Source of the DNA: Chloroflexi bacterium HGW-Chloroflexi-3
GTDB taxonomy: Bacteria; Chloroflexota; Anaerolineae; Anaerolineales; Anaerolineaceae
NCBI GenBank assembly: GCA_002842045.1
Contig: PHBX01000001.1
Location: 62,001-126,000 of the forward strand
Length of the DNA stretch: 64,000 nt
Direction of reading: 5' to 3'
Made by a program: the position numbers and the translations under genes
The notes under the pieces: generated by a model
Database searches by the model: none
Told to the model about the DNA's origin: nothing
The model's input: only the letters and a program-made list of their open reading frames with translations
In this document: positions 9,132 to 17,716 of the stretch, one piece after another
Position numbering within the stretch: position 1 is the first letter of the stretch
Layout of the letters: every line of letters begins with the position of its first letter

Positions 9132-10270
9132 GATGCACCGCCTGTTGAAAGACGAACCGAAATATTGGCAGCTTCCGCTAATGTGTTAGCTGTCAGAATT
9201 TTTTCATTGACAAGCAATTTGAGTCCTTCTTCAGCATTAGTACCTACCAATCTGACAACTACTGGAACTTTAGTCTTTACATCCGCCAATGCTGATAATA
9301 ATCCTTTGGCTACTTCGTCACAACGGGTAATACCACCAAATATGTTGATCAGTATAACCTTAACATTTGGATCAGAGAGGATGATACGTAAGGCAGCCGC
9401 GACTTTCGTCGCACCAGCACCACCGCCTATATCAAGGAAATTGGATGGCTTACCCCCAAATTGACTGATGATATCCATTGTTGCCATGGCAAGTCCAGCA
9501 CCATTTACCATGCAACCAATATCACCGTCCAGTTTTATATAGGATAATCCATATTTTTGTGCTTCAATTTCAGCCGGTGCTTCCACGTCCAAATCTCGTA
9601 ATTCCATCATTTCCGGATGCCGAAATAAAGCATTATCATCGATAATCATTTTGGCGTCTAAGGCAATTAACCGTTTATCCTTTGTGATGACCAAAGGATT
9701 TATCTCCGCTAAAGTGGCATCCGTATCAAGGTATGCTCTATAAAGTCCACGAAGAATTTTGATAAATTGTTTCCAATACTCACGTCTGAGATCAATTCCC
9801 AATGCGATGTCCCTCACTTGAAAATCCTGTAAGCCTAATAATGGATCAATTGTCAACTTAAAAATTTTTTCTGGAGAGATTTGGGCAACTTCCTCAATAT
9901 CAATCCCACCTGATGAAGAAGCAATCACAACGGGTTGTCTGCAAGTACGGTCATTGGTAATTCCCAGATAAATTTCCTGATCAATATCTACAATTTCATC
10001 AACCAATATCTTTCTAACTGGTAATCCTTTGATTTCCATCCCTAAAATCTCAGTTGCTAATTCTTTAGCCTGTTTTGGATCTTTGGCAAGTTTTATACCC
10101 CCCGCTTTTCCTCTACCTCCTACAAGCACCTGGGATTTTATAACAACCCTTCCACCTAATTCTTCTGCAATCTGTTTTGCCTCTGAAGCAATGTTGGCAA
10201 CTCGGCCTTTAGGGATAGGAACATCAAAACGATCAAATATTTTTTTTGATTGGTACTCGTGAAGTTTCAT
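9128..10270 (-). CDS. sucC: Succinyl-CoA synthetase beta subunit
   Basis: The 380-residue ATP-grasp subunit binds nucleotide and succinate and pairs with SucD. The N-terminus MKLHEYQSK is typical; [16 protein letters not shown] is the ATP-grasp lysine region, and [10 protein letters not shown] and [13 protein letters not shown] complete the CoA-ligase domain. A TTG start eight codons upstream is in frame, but ATG 10270 is preferred for its GGGGAG ribosome site and match to the family N-terminus. The SPFH gene upstream is separated from it by a minus-strand terminator, so sucCD is its own operon. Confidence 0.95.
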   Translation of the reverse strand: MKLHEYQSKKIFDRFDVPIPKGRVANIASEAKQIAEELGGRVVIKSQVLVGGRGKAGGIKLAKDPKQAKELATEILGMEIKGLPVRKILVDEIVDIDQEIYLGITNDRTCRQPVVIASSSGGIDIEEVAQISPEKIFKLTIDPLLGLQDFQVRDIALGIDLRREYWKQFIKILRGLYRAYLDTDATLAEINPLVITKDKRLIALDAKMIIDDNALFRHPEMMELRDLDVEAPAEIEAQKYGLSYIKLDGDIGCMVNGAGLAMATMDIISQFGGKPSNFLDIGGGAGATKVAAALRIILSDPNVKVILINIFGGITRCDEVAKGLLSALADVKTKVPVVVRLVGTNAEEGLKLLVNEKILTANTLAEAANISVRLSTGGAS

Positions 10271-10337
10271 TAATGCTCCCCAGAACGAAGTCAAAAATTA
10301 TTTAAAACATAAAATTATTGAATAAAATAAAGAAGGT

Positions 10338-10367
10338 AAAAGAACCGGGGCAATCCCGGTTCTTTTT
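10338..10367 (-). terminator. Terminator after the SPFH gene
   Basis: The near-perfect GC-rich inverted repeat AAAGAACCGGG / CCCGGTTCTTT is followed by Ts on the minus strand, just downstream of the SPFH gene stop at 10373. Confidence 0.8.
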
Positions 10368-10372
10368 CAAAA

Positions 10373-11428
10373 TTATCCTTTTAGAAATTCTTCCAGCGCT
10401 TCTTTACTTATTCTATATGCAGCACCTATTTTCCTGGCTTTCAAATCGCCAGCTGTTATCGCTGCCAGAACATCTTCTTCTGATACTTTCAATGCTGATG
10501 CAGCCTCTGAAGGTGTCATCACATCTGGTAATCCAACCTGAGGTGAAGGTATTTGTCCGCCACCCCCTGCACCGGTCTGTGATCCAGTCATTCCCTGTAA
10601 AGACTGTGAAATAACTCCCCCTAATCCAACACCAGCTCCAATGCCTGCAGTTAAACCGGCACCACCACTTTCATTGCGTGCAGCTTCCCGTAATGCATCG
10701 GCTGCCTGCAATTGTGTGTAGGTCTGCATGTCCAGCATACCCATTGCACGTAATTCTTCTGCTGATTTATCACTGGGTTTTAGATTGGATATATAGAAAG
10801 ATTTTAATAATAATCCTATCGCTGCAAAATCATCCTGAGCTTTTGCTCTGACAGCAGCACCAATTTCTTCTGTCAAGCCAATTAATTCGGCTACGCTTTT
10901 ACCAGCAGCGGTCTCACCCAATAAATCCTGCAATTTAGATAGGAGCATGGATCGTAAGCGACCTTCGATATCTGCCATTCGATAAACACCGTTAGCACCA
11001 ACAATCTGTGTGACGAATTGTTGTGGGTCTTTTACCTGAAAGCTATAGTTTCCAAAACCCTGCAACAAAGCTACACCTAAACCCATGCCTGGATTTCTAA
11101 CCAGTATTGGTTGTGGGGTGCCCCACTTTCTGTCTGCAAATTCTCGCATTGAAACAAAATAAACTTCAGCAGTGAAAGGAGTGCGATCATTAAATGCTTT
11201 ACCGATCAGGTCAATTATTTTTGGGATATTTGCAGTTATGATGGTGTGTCTACCAGGACCAAACTCATCTAATGCTTTACCATCGCGATAGAAGATCACA
11301 CGCTGAGATTCTCTAACGATTACCTGGGAACCAATTCGCAAATCAGCGATGCCAGTCTCTGGAAAACGGCGGACTATTTCGTCCTTCATTTCACTTGCAT
11401 ATTCAACTACATCAAAAATTCTAGCCAT
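10373..11428 (-). CDS. SPFH/Band-7 domain protein with C-terminal excisionase-like helix-turn-helix
   Basis: The 351-residue protein starts with an SPFH (YdjI-like, 'virion core protein') domain over about residues 1-235: IGSQVIVRESQRVIFYRDG and the FGPGRHTI turn are typical, and there is no membrane segment. A Gly-rich linker (about 245-300) leads to a 50-residue C-terminal HTH_17/excisionase-like domain at 301-351, with MTPSEAASALKVSEEDV and the wing RKIGAAYRISKEALEEFL. YdjI-type proteins are linked to PspA and membrane stress in Bacillus. In other bacteria the C-terminus is often a zinc ribbon; here it looks DNA- or protein-binding. It is 28 bp downstream of an unknown gene and ends at a terminator, so they form a two-gene operon. 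Confidence 0.82.
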   Translation of the reverse strand: MARIFDVVEYASEMKDEIVRRFPETGIADLRIGSQVIVRESQRVIFYRDGKALDEFGPGRHTIITANIPKIIDLIGKAFNDRTPFTAEVYFVSMREFADRKWGTPQPILVRNPGMGLGVALLQGFGNYSFQVKDPQQFVTQIVGANGVYRMADIEGRLRSMLLSKLQDLLGETAAGKSVAELIGLTEEIGAAVRAKAQDDFAAIGLLLKSFYISNLKPSDKSAEELRAMGMLDMQTYTQLQAADALREAARNESGGAGLTAGIGAGVGLGGVISQSLQGMTGSQTGAGGGGQIPSPQVGLPDVMTPSEAASALKVSEEDVLAAITAGDLKARKIGAAYRISKEALEEFLKG

Positions 11429-11456
11429 AGTAATTCTCCATTTTGTTTATGAGAAA

Positions 11457-11993
11457 TTAATTGTTTTCTGCGGAATCAATTCCACCCATCATCACTTCTG
11501 ATCTTCGGTTATAAACATCAATTGTTTGTTGGGATAGAGTCGTCAAATGCCGGATAGCTGCTGGTAATCCATCAGTTCCAATTGATGATTCAACATTATC
11601 AATTGCTCTTGCCATCACATCCCCATTTTCTAGTAAAGCTAAATCAAACTCATATACCTTTGATAATTCCTCTTCATTGATTTTGGTAGCATTGAAGAAA
11701 GGAGAATAACCATAAGATGCATGCCGAATTCGATCAATAAATTGTCGAATTTTGATTGCAGCCCGTTCCATATCATCCATAAATTCTAGCCCACCAGAAC
11801 TTATCAAATCGGTTTGAATGCTGGATATTCTTTGCCACATTTCTTCAAAACGATCCGCTATAGCCTCACGTAGAATCTTGTCTGCAGCTCTTCTATTTTC
11901 TCTTTCTACATATCCACTGAAGCCAGGAATTTTACTGAATAATTTTCTAAAAATATCTTGATCATCAGTTATTCGATTAAACAAGTCGCTCAT
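11457..11993 (-). CDS. Unknown helical protein, partner of the SPFH protein
   Basis: I do not recognise this 178-residue soluble protein. It is rich in charged and helical stretches such as DKILREAIADRFEEMWQRI, has no signal peptide, membrane segment or cysteine, and ends with an acidic tail. Two adjacent ATGs (11996 and 11993) follow an AGGAGGT; the second gives the better spacing of 4 nt and is used. It precedes the SPFH-HTH gene by 28 bp in the same direction, so the two products probably work together at membrane stress or remodelling. That role is inferred from context only. Confidence 0.75.
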   Translation of the reverse strand: MSDLFNRITDDQDIFRKLFSKIPGFSGYVERENRRAADKILREAIADRFEEMWQRISSIQTDLISSGGLEFMDDMERAAIKIRQFIDRIRHASYGYSPFFNATKINEEELSKVYEFDLALLENGDVMARAIDNVESSIGTDGLPAAIRHLTTLSQQTIDVYNRRSEVMMGGIDSAENN

Positions 11994-12130
11994 CATACCT
12001 CCTGAAAATATTACCCGAATGCATATTCATTATTATAGCTTATTCTTTTTTAATGCAATGTTTGCTGAAGAGTTAATTTTATTAAAAATTAAGCTCGTCA
12101 AGTTTGTTAGTTATTTGTAATTTTTAATAC

Positions 12131-12158
12131 TTGATTTTTATATTTTTCTGGATATAAT
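12131..12158 (+). promoter_or_regulatory. Promoter of the first Flp pilin gene
   Basis: TTGATT (12131-12136) and TATAAT (12153-12158) are 16 bp apart and lie about 49 nt before the pilin ATG. The AT-rich block just upstream (12107-12130) recurs before the second pilin gene, so promoter and gene were duplicated together. The remaining 12004-12130 segment shows no other feature. Confidence 0.8.
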
Positions 12159-12206
12159 ATTACCTAGGTAAATAATATCAATTTGACATGAAAGGAGGAA
12201 AGTCAT

Positions 12207-12353
12207 ATGTTATTTGCACCGAAAGAAAAAGGACAGGGCCTCGTAGAATACGCATTAATTCTTGTTTTAGTAGCAGTTGTTGTTATTGTTATCCTTGCTT
12301 TGCTTGGCCCAGCAATCGGCAATATCTTCAGCAACATTGTCTCACAAATCTAG
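12207..12353 (+). CDS. flp: Flp-type mini-pilin, copy 1
   Basis: This 48-codon gene encodes a class IVb Flp/Fap pilin, the main subunit of Tad pili. It has a short basic leader, the prepilin site EKG/QGLVEYALIL with cleavage expected after Gly9 and Glu at +5 followed by Tyr, then a 20-residue Val/Ile/Leu helix. It ends with GPAIGNIFSNIVSQI, and almost no globular domain follows. The ATG has an AAGGAGG ribosome site. Copy 2, 298 bp downstream, differs at one residue (Gln47 to Ala). The gene has its own promoter and terminator, upstream of the cpaB-tadC assembly genes. A longer Cys-rich frame over the same bases is a shadow. Confidence 0.93.
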   Translation: MLFAPKEKGQGLVEYALILVLVAVVVIVILALLGPAIGNIFSNIVSQI

Positions 12354-12370
12354 TTAATTTCAGTCAGTAA

Positions 12371-12400
12371 AAAATAGATCCCTGGTGGGATCTATTTTAT
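12371..12400 (+). terminator. Terminator after pilin copy 1
   Basis: The perfect 12-bp inverted repeat AAAATAGATCCC / GGGATCTATTTT around a TGGT loop lies 17 bp after the stop and runs into Ts. Confidence 0.85.
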
Positions 12401-12431
12401 TATCTGTTAGGGATTTGTAATTTTTACTTGC

Positions 12432-12459
12432 TTGAAAATAATAAAGATTATTGTATAAT
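12432..12459 (+). promoter_or_regulatory. Promoter of the second Flp pilin gene
   Basis: TTGAAA (12432-12437) and TATAAT (12454-12459) are 16 bp apart, the same geometry as the first pilin promoter, and are preceded by the same GTTAG...ATTTGTAATTTTTA block. Confidence 0.8.
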
Positions 12460-12504
12460 GGAAAAAGGTAAATTCTTAATAAGTGAAGAAAGGAGGAAAA
12501 TCAC

Positions 12505-12651
12505 ATGTTATTTGCTCCAAAAGAAAAAGGACAGGGCCTCGTCGAATATGCTTTAATTCTTGTTTTAGTAGCAGTTGTTGTTATTGTAATCCTTGCGTTG
12601 CTTGGCCCAGCAATCGGAAACATCTTCAGCAACATTGTATCCGCAATATAA
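12505..12651 (+). CDS. flp: Flp-type mini-pilin, copy 2
   Basis: This second 48-codon class IVb pilin is identical to copy 1 except at residue 47 (Ala for Gln). The prepilin site is again EKG/QGLVEYALIL. The nucleotide sequences differ at more than ten positions, nearly all synonymous, so the copies are not recent but the protein is held constant. It has its own AGGAGG ribosome site, promoter and terminator. Mature product is about 39 residues. It should be processed by a TadV/CpaA-type peptidase that is not in this window and be assembled by the cpaB-tadC genes downstream. Confidence 0.93.
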   Translation: MLFAPKEKGQGLVEYALILVLVAVVVIVILALLGPAIGNIFSNIVSAI

Positions 12652-12668
12652 AATCATCGAACCTAATT

Positions 12669-12706
12669 AAAAACAAAAGATCTCAATTGAGGTCTTTTGT
12701 TTTTAA
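12669..12706 (+). terminator. Terminator after pilin copy 2
   Basis: The inverted repeat AAAAACAAAAGATCTC / GAGGTCTTTTGTTTTT (one G-T pair) around AATT ends in Ts. The rest of the gap to cpaB (12707-12915) is AT-rich; a TATAAT at 12864-12869 may be a cpaB-operon -10, but its -35 is poor. Confidence 0.82.
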
Positions 12707-12915
12707 TAAAGATATAATAATCATGGTATTTGGTTTTGTATTTCTGAAAATAAATGGCATAATAATTGCAATTATTTTATATAATTATTATATTGACAAA
12801 TCGCAGGGGAAAACTTGAATGATCCCACAACCAAAATCATTTTCCTATACGATCCAATTGCCGTATAATAAATCATCAGGTTAGTTTTCCTATTCAAATC
12901 TAAGGAGAAGTAGAC

Positions 12916-14007
12916 ATGGCTAACAGTGGAAGAAAAAGCGGAAGAATTTTCATTATTATTGCGTTATTGTTGATTGTTCTCGTTGCGGCAGCAGCTGTGG
13001 TGTGGTTACGGTTAAGTCCGTTATTACAACCCGCAGAACCTGTTGCGGAGGATTCTCCTCAAATACAAATTGAGGAAATGGTTAATATCGTGATTACGAC
13101 CCAATTCGTAAATCGTGGGGAAGTAATCAACGAAAGTGTAATTACGATGATTCCCTTCCCGAAAAATGAACTGGTTGAAGGTACATTCTTCACTGAAATG
13201 GAATCGGTAGTTGGGAAGAGAGCAATTTATCCATTGGAAGCAAGAATACCTCTTACGCCCAGGATGTTGATTGATGGTGAAACTGGAGGATCAATTGCTG
13301 CTTTTGATATACCTGTTGATAAAACAGCCCTTTCTGTATTAATTGATCGGGAAGCCATGATTGCTTACGCTCCACAAGCTGGTGACCATGTTATGGTCAT
13401 CGGATGCATGATGCTTGTGGATGTCGATCCTGAATACCAGACCATTCTTCCTAATTACACCGGGTCGGTAACCAAACAAATTCTGCAGGAAGAAAGCAGT
13501 ACTGAATCTTTGACAGTGATTATTTCAAGTGGTGGACAAGAGTCAACTCAAGGTCGAACTGAATTAGATCCAACCTTAAATGAACCAGTTTATGTTGTTC
13601 CATCCGAAATCCAACGACCAAGACTCGTCTGTCAGAATGTAATTCAGGATGCGATCGTTCTCAGAATGGGAAACTTCCCCTTGTCTGGCGAAGAACCTAC
13701 ACCTGCTGATCAGGTTGTAGTTCCTGAAGGTCAAGAGGGCGAGGCTCAACCTGCACCTGAAATACCTGCTCCGGATATCGTAACGTTGGTAGTTTCTCCG
13801 CAGGACGCTGTGGTGCTGACTTACATGAAAAAAGCAAATATCATGCTCACACTGGCACTACGAAATCCGAATAATACACAAACCATTCTTACAGATGCTG
13901 TTACCCAACAATATTTGATGGATCAAAAGAACATACCACTCCCTGCAAAACTGCCATTTGCACTGGAACCTCGCGTAGGGCTGTATGCACCGATCACAGA
14001 ACCCTAA
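12916..14007 (+). CDS. cpaB: CpaB/RcpC-like Flp pilus assembly protein with SAF domain
   Basis: The 363-residue protein has one N-terminal membrane segment (about residues 11-31) and an exported part. A SAF/CpaB domain spans about residues 55-130 (ITTQFVNRGEVINESVI, GKRAIYPLEARIPLT), followed by the RcpC-type beta-rich region with AFDIPVDKTALSVL. The later half contains Pro/Glu-rich linkers. RcpC/CpaB supports pilus assembly in the envelope. It opens the five-gene run cpaB-cpaE-cpaF-tadB-tadC and has an AAGGAG site before its ATG. No RcpA secretin gene follows, as expected in an envelope without a classical outer membrane. Confidence 0.82.
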   Translation: MANSGRKSGRIFIIIALLLIVLVAAAAVVWLRLSPLLQPAEPVAEDSPQIQIEEMVNIVITTQFVNRGEVINESVITMIPFPKNELVEGTFFTEMESVVGKRAIYPLEARIPLTPRMLIDGETGGSIAAFDIPVDKTALSVLIDREAMIAYAPQAGDHVMVIGCMMLVDVDPEYQTILPNYTGSVTKQILQEESSTESLTVIISSGGQESTQGRTELDPTLNEPVYVVPSEIQRPRLVCQNVIQDAIVLRMGNFPLSGEEPTPADQVVVPEGQEGEAQPAPEIPAPDIVTLVVSPQDAVVLTYMKKANIMLTLALRNPNNTQTILTDAVTQQYLMDQKNIPLPAKLPFALEPRVGLYAPITEP

Positions 14008-14057
14008 ATGGCAATTTTTGATCAAACAATTCTAACAATGGAACAAAGAGGATAGAA

Positions 14058-15263
14058 ATGGCGAATCCAGAAAAAATTCGGGTAGTTATAGTCGATGACA
14101 TCTCTGAGACACGCGATAATATTCGCAGAATGCTGCAGTTTGACCCGAAAATTGAGATAATTGGAGAAGCCAGAACTGGGAAAGAAGCAATTGATCTTGC
14201 GTCTCAAAAATTACCTGATGTAATGGTTATGGATATCAATATGCCGGATATGGATGGGCTTTTAGCAACAGAAAATATCCGGCGTAAACATCCTCATATC
14301 CAGATTATCATCCTTTCTGTTCAGTATGACTCTGGATACATGCGGCGTGCAATGCTTGCCGGTGCAAGAGATTTCTTATCAAAACCTCCATTAATAGACG
14401 AGTTAACAAATGCTATTCGTCAAGCGGGAAAATTAGCAATTGAAGAAAAACAAAAAGCCCAATTGGTTGTTGAGAGTAATGAGACTTCTGCTGCACGCAC
14501 AGGGAGATTAGGGAAAATAATTGTAGTTTATAGCCCAAAAGGTGGTGTGGGATGCACAACCATCGCCACAAACCTTGCAGTAGCTCTCCATAGTGAAAGT
14601 TCACCAACGGTTATTGTAGACGGGAACCTATTATTTGGAGATGTTGCTGTCTTTTTAAATGAGCAGGGTAGAAATACGATCCTTGATCTCGCTCCCCGTG
14701 CAGATGAGTTAGATCCAGATATTATCAATGAGGTCCTGATTACCCACTCGCTCTCCAATCTTAGGGTATTAGCCTCACCACCGAGACCGGAGTTTGCAGA
14801 CCAGATCTCCCCGGATCAATTTCAAAAAGTTCTTCAGTACCTTCAAAGGATTTATGAATACATCATCGTTGATACCACCCCTTATCTCACCGATGTAGTG
14901 CAATCAGCAATAGACATTGCAAATTTAATTGTTTTAGTAGCTACACAGGATATCCCTTCCATAAAAAGTACAAACTCTTTCCTCAGTCTTTCTGATCAAT
15001 CTGGAATCAACCGAAAAAGAATCTTGTTTGTTCTAAATCGTTTTGATAAAAGAATAGCCATTTCTCCGGAAAGAATTAGCGAAAGTTTGAAACAAATCGT
15101 TGAAAGTGTAATTCCTTTAGAAGAAAGAATTGTCACTACCTCAATCAATAGAGGGGTACCTTTCATTATTGAAAACAAGACTACATTAATCGCAAAAAGC
15201 ATTTATGCTATTAGTGAGAAAATAAAAGAAAAAATTGCTACACACATTGAGGAATTAGTCTAA
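14058..15263 (+). CDS. cpaE: CpaE/TadZ-like protein: response receiver plus MinD/ParA-type ATPase
   Basis: The 401-residue protein has a receiver domain (residues 7-125) with all phosphorylation residues: Asp13/Asp14, Asp59 in MDINMPDMDG, Ser87 and Lys109. A MinD/ParA-like ATPase follows from about residue 150. The P-loop reads SPKGGVGCTT at 159-168: the signature lysine Lys161 is present but the usual P-loop lysine is Cys166. Later motifs such as VDGNLLFGD and VDTTPYLTD match the family. TadZ/CpaE places the pilus machine at its cellular site. An intact receiver suggests phosphorylation control. It lies 50 bp after cpaB and 23 bp before cpaF. Confidence 0.87.
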   Translation: MANPEKIRVVIVDDISETRDNIRRMLQFDPKIEIIGEARTGKEAIDLASQKLPDVMVMDINMPDMDGLLATENIRRKHPHIQIIILSVQYDSGYMRRAMLAGARDFLSKPPLIDELTNAIRQAGKLAIEEKQKAQLVVESNETSAARTGRLGKIIVVYSPKGGVGCTTIATNLAVALHSESSPTVIVDGNLLFGDVAVFLNEQGRNTILDLAPRADELDPDIINEVLITHSLSNLRVLASPPRPEFADQISPDQFQKVLQYLQRIYEYIIVDTTPYLTDVVQSAIDIANLIVLVATQDIPSIKSTNSFLSLSDQSGINRKRILFVLNRFDKRIAISPERISESLKQIVESVIPLEERIVTTSINRGVPFIIENKTTLIAKSIYAISEKIKEKIATHIEELV

Positions 15264-15286
15264 AAACTTAAGGATAAGGAATTATT

Positions 15287-16684
15287 ATGTCAATATTACG
15301 ACGAATCCAAAATGAGAATTCGAATAACCCTCCACAAAAACCAGGTGGATCGGAACCTTTGAGAAATCCTGTTCTTCAATCTAGACGTGTATCTGCTCCA
15401 TCTCCTACTACAACAAGTGATACGTATCAGGATTTAAAAAATCGTGTTCAGACAAAATTAATCAGTACACTTGATCCCAGTATGGATGTCAGTCAGACTG
15501 CAGAAGTAAAAAAGACAATTCAGGAACTTTTTGAACAGATACTTAACGAAGAAAACATTATCTTATCAAGACCAGAACGTTCAAGAATGTTTGAGCAAAT
15601 AACGGCAGAAATACTCGGATTTGGACCTTTACAACGGCTTCTTGAAGATGAGTCAATTACTGAAATCATGGTCAATGGAGCAAAAAATATATATATTGAA
15701 AGATTTGGAAAGATCATTCGTGAACCAATGGCTTTCGAAAATAATGAACACGTGATGAGAATAATCGAAAGGATCGTTTCACCACTGGGAAGACGTATTG
15801 ATGAATCAAGTCCTTATGTAGATGCTCGATTACCTGATGGATCTCGTGTCAACGCCATTATTCCACCTCTTTCATTGGTAGGTCCAGTTTTGACAATCCG
15901 AAAATTTTCCAAAACACCGATAACCGTTGAGAATCTGGTTGATTTTGGTTCAATCACACCTGAAGGTATTCAATTCTTGGATGCTTGTGTAAGATCAAGG
16001 ATAAACATTGTAATATCTGGTGGCACCGGTTCTGGTAAAACGACATTGTTGAATGTATTATCAGGATTTATTCCCGCGGACGAACGCATCATCACTGTCG
16101 AAAATGCAGCAGAGCTTCAATTGCGCCAGGACCATGTTGTAACCCTTGAATCGCGGCCTGAAAACATTGAAGGCAAAGGTGAAGTCACTATACGACAATT
16201 GGTCATCAACACATTACGTATGAGACCTGACCGTATCATCGTAGGTGAAATTCGAGATGAAGCCGCCCTGGATATGTTGCAAGCAATGAATACTGGTCAT
16301 GATGGATCAATGACCACGTTGCATTCAAATAGTCCCAGAGATACCTTAGCGCGTATGGAAACAATGACCCTTATGGCTGGGATGGACCTTCCTGTTCGTG
16401 CCATCCGTGAACAGGTAGCTTCTGCTATTGATCTGGTAGTTCATCAATCTCGGATGCGTGATGGATCTAGAAAAGTTACCCAGATAACTGAGGTTTCTGG
16501 CATGGAAGGTGAAATTATCACAATGACTGATATTTTTTCCTTCGAACAGGCTGGTTATGAAAATGGAAAAGTCGTTGGTCGATTAAGACCAACAGGTCTT
16601 CGCCCCAAATTTATTGATAAGATAGAACAATCAGGAATTCATCTTACTCCATCTATTTTTGGTATTGGTGAAAGACGTAGATAA
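15287..16684 (+). CDS. cpaF: CpaF/TadA secretion ATPase
   Basis: The 465-residue protein is a hexameric type II/IV secretion ATPase that powers Tad pilus assembly. A disordered N-terminus of about 60 residues precedes the helical N-domain ([20 protein letters not shown]). Walker A is [10 protein letters not shown] at about residue 245, the Asp box is [11 protein letters not shown], Walker B lies in [19 protein letters not shown], and the His box is [17 protein letters not shown]. All key motifs are intact. It is placed between the CpaE-like positioning protein and the TadB/TadC platform proteins. Confidence 0.96.
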   Translation: MSILRRIQNENSNNPPQKPGGSEPLRNPVLQSRRVSAPSPTTTSDTYQDLKNRVQTKLISTLDPSMDVSQTAEVKKTIQELFEQILNEENIILSRPERSRMFEQITAEILGFGPLQRLLEDESITEIMVNGAKNIYIERFGKIIREPMAFENNEHVMRIIERIVSPLGRRIDESSPYVDARLPDGSRVNAIIPPLSLVGPVLTIRKFSKTPITVENLVDFGSITPEGIQFLDACVRSRINIVISGGTGSGKTTLLNVLSGFIPADERIITVENAAELQLRQDHVVTLESRPENIEGKGEVTIRQLVINTLRMRPDRIIVGEIRDEAALDMLQAMNTGHDGSMTTLHSNSPRDTLARMETMTLMAGMDLPVRAIREQVASAIDLVVHQSRMRDGSRKVTQITEVSGMEGEIITMTDIFSFEQAGYENGKVVGRLRPTGLRPKFIDKIEQSGIHLTPSIFGIGERRR

Positions 16685-16705
16685 GTTTTTTGAAAGCAGG
16701 TATCG

Positions 16706-17695
16706 ATGGATATCGCCCAATTATTAACACAAATCAATCCAATATTAATATTATCAGTCGTTGGCGGCCTTGCTGTGATACTTCTAATTGTCGGCGTGGT
16801 GGTTTCTATAACTGTTGACCGTCGTGCTGCAGAAATGAACCGTTTAGGAAAATATATTGAGGATGAAGAACTCTTATCCGAGAGGGATAGAGCCAGACCG
16901 TTAGTCGATTGGCTGAATAACAGAGTTGAAAGATCTACCTTGGGGGATAGGATTTCTAATAGTCTTTCAAGAGCTGATTTGAAGTTCAAACCTGGTGAAT
17001 TTATATTTTTTACAGTTATCAGTGCGGTCCTGGTAGGATTTGTACTCTGGTATGTTGGTGGAAAAAATATTGTAGTCCTGTTAATTGGCGCAGCGATCGG
17101 TTTATACCTGCCCAATATGTATGTGAAATCCCAGCAAAGTAAACGCTTGATCAAATTTGATCAACAACTCCCCGATATGTTAAATCTAATGGTCAACGGT
17201 TTGAGAGCTGGTTTTTCCACCATGCAAGCAATGGAAGCAGTTTCGAAAGAATTACCTGCTCCTATTTGTGATGAATTTCGCCGGGTAATCCAGGAAATGC
17301 AACTGGGTGTTTCTATGGAAAGAGCACTTGAAAACTTACTAATAAGAATACCAAGTGATGACCTCGATTTAACCATCACAGCGATTAATGTTCAACGTGA
17401 AGTTGGTGGTAATCTGGCTGAAATCCTGGACTCGATTTCATATACAATTCGTGAACGTATCCGAATTAAAGGCGAAATCAGAGTATTAACAACCCAGGTT
17501 ATGTATTCAGGCCGGTTCCTATCAATGTTACCCTTGTTTGTAATAGGCATTCTCTATTTATTAAATCGAGAATATATCATGGAATTTTTTCAACCAGAAA
17601 GTGGTATTTGTGGAATAATTGCCCTGGTCGTAGCAGGATTGATGATTATCGCTGGGTACTTTGCAATGAACAAGTTAGGTGATATTGAAGTCTAA
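16706..17695 (+). CDS. tadB: TadB inner-membrane platform protein
   Basis: The 329-residue type II secretion F-domain (GspF/TadB) protein has an N-terminal membrane segment (about residues 16-38), a pair near 90-130 and two at the C-terminus. The cytoplasmic F domain contains DQQLPDMLNLMVNGLRAG and FRRVIQEMQLG. With TadC it forms the membrane platform above the CpaF motor. Length and topology are typical of TadB, and the gene order tadA-tadB-tadC is the standard one. Confidence 0.94.
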   Translation: MDIAQLLTQINPILILSVVGGLAVILLIVGVVVSITVDRRAAEMNRLGKYIEDEELLSERDRARPLVDWLNNRVERSTLGDRISNSLSRADLKFKPGEFIFFTVISAVLVGFVLWYVGGKNIVVLLIGAAIGLYLPNMYVKSQQSKRLIKFDQQLPDMLNLMVNGLRAGFSTMQAMEAVSKELPAPICDEFRRVIQEMQLGVSMERALENLLIRIPSDDLDLTITAINVQREVGGNLAEILDSISYTIRERIRIKGEIRVLTTQVMYSGRFLSMLPLFVIGILYLLNREYIMEFFQPESGICGIIALVVAGLMIIAGYFAMNKLGDIEV

Positions 17696-17716
17696 GAAAA
17701 TCCTGGAGGTTTGATT

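Noticed and set aside
12188..12818. Two plus-strand frames of 60 and 111 codons with near-identical Cys-rich sequence at the pilin loci
   Set aside because: They are out-of-frame readings of the duplicated pilin genes. Their similarity comes from the pilin duplication, and they lack ribosome sites of their own.
12841..12870. TATAAT at 12864-12869 as a firm cpaB promoter
   Set aside because: No acceptable -35 at 16-18 bp and no extended -10, so it is only mentioned under the pilin terminator.
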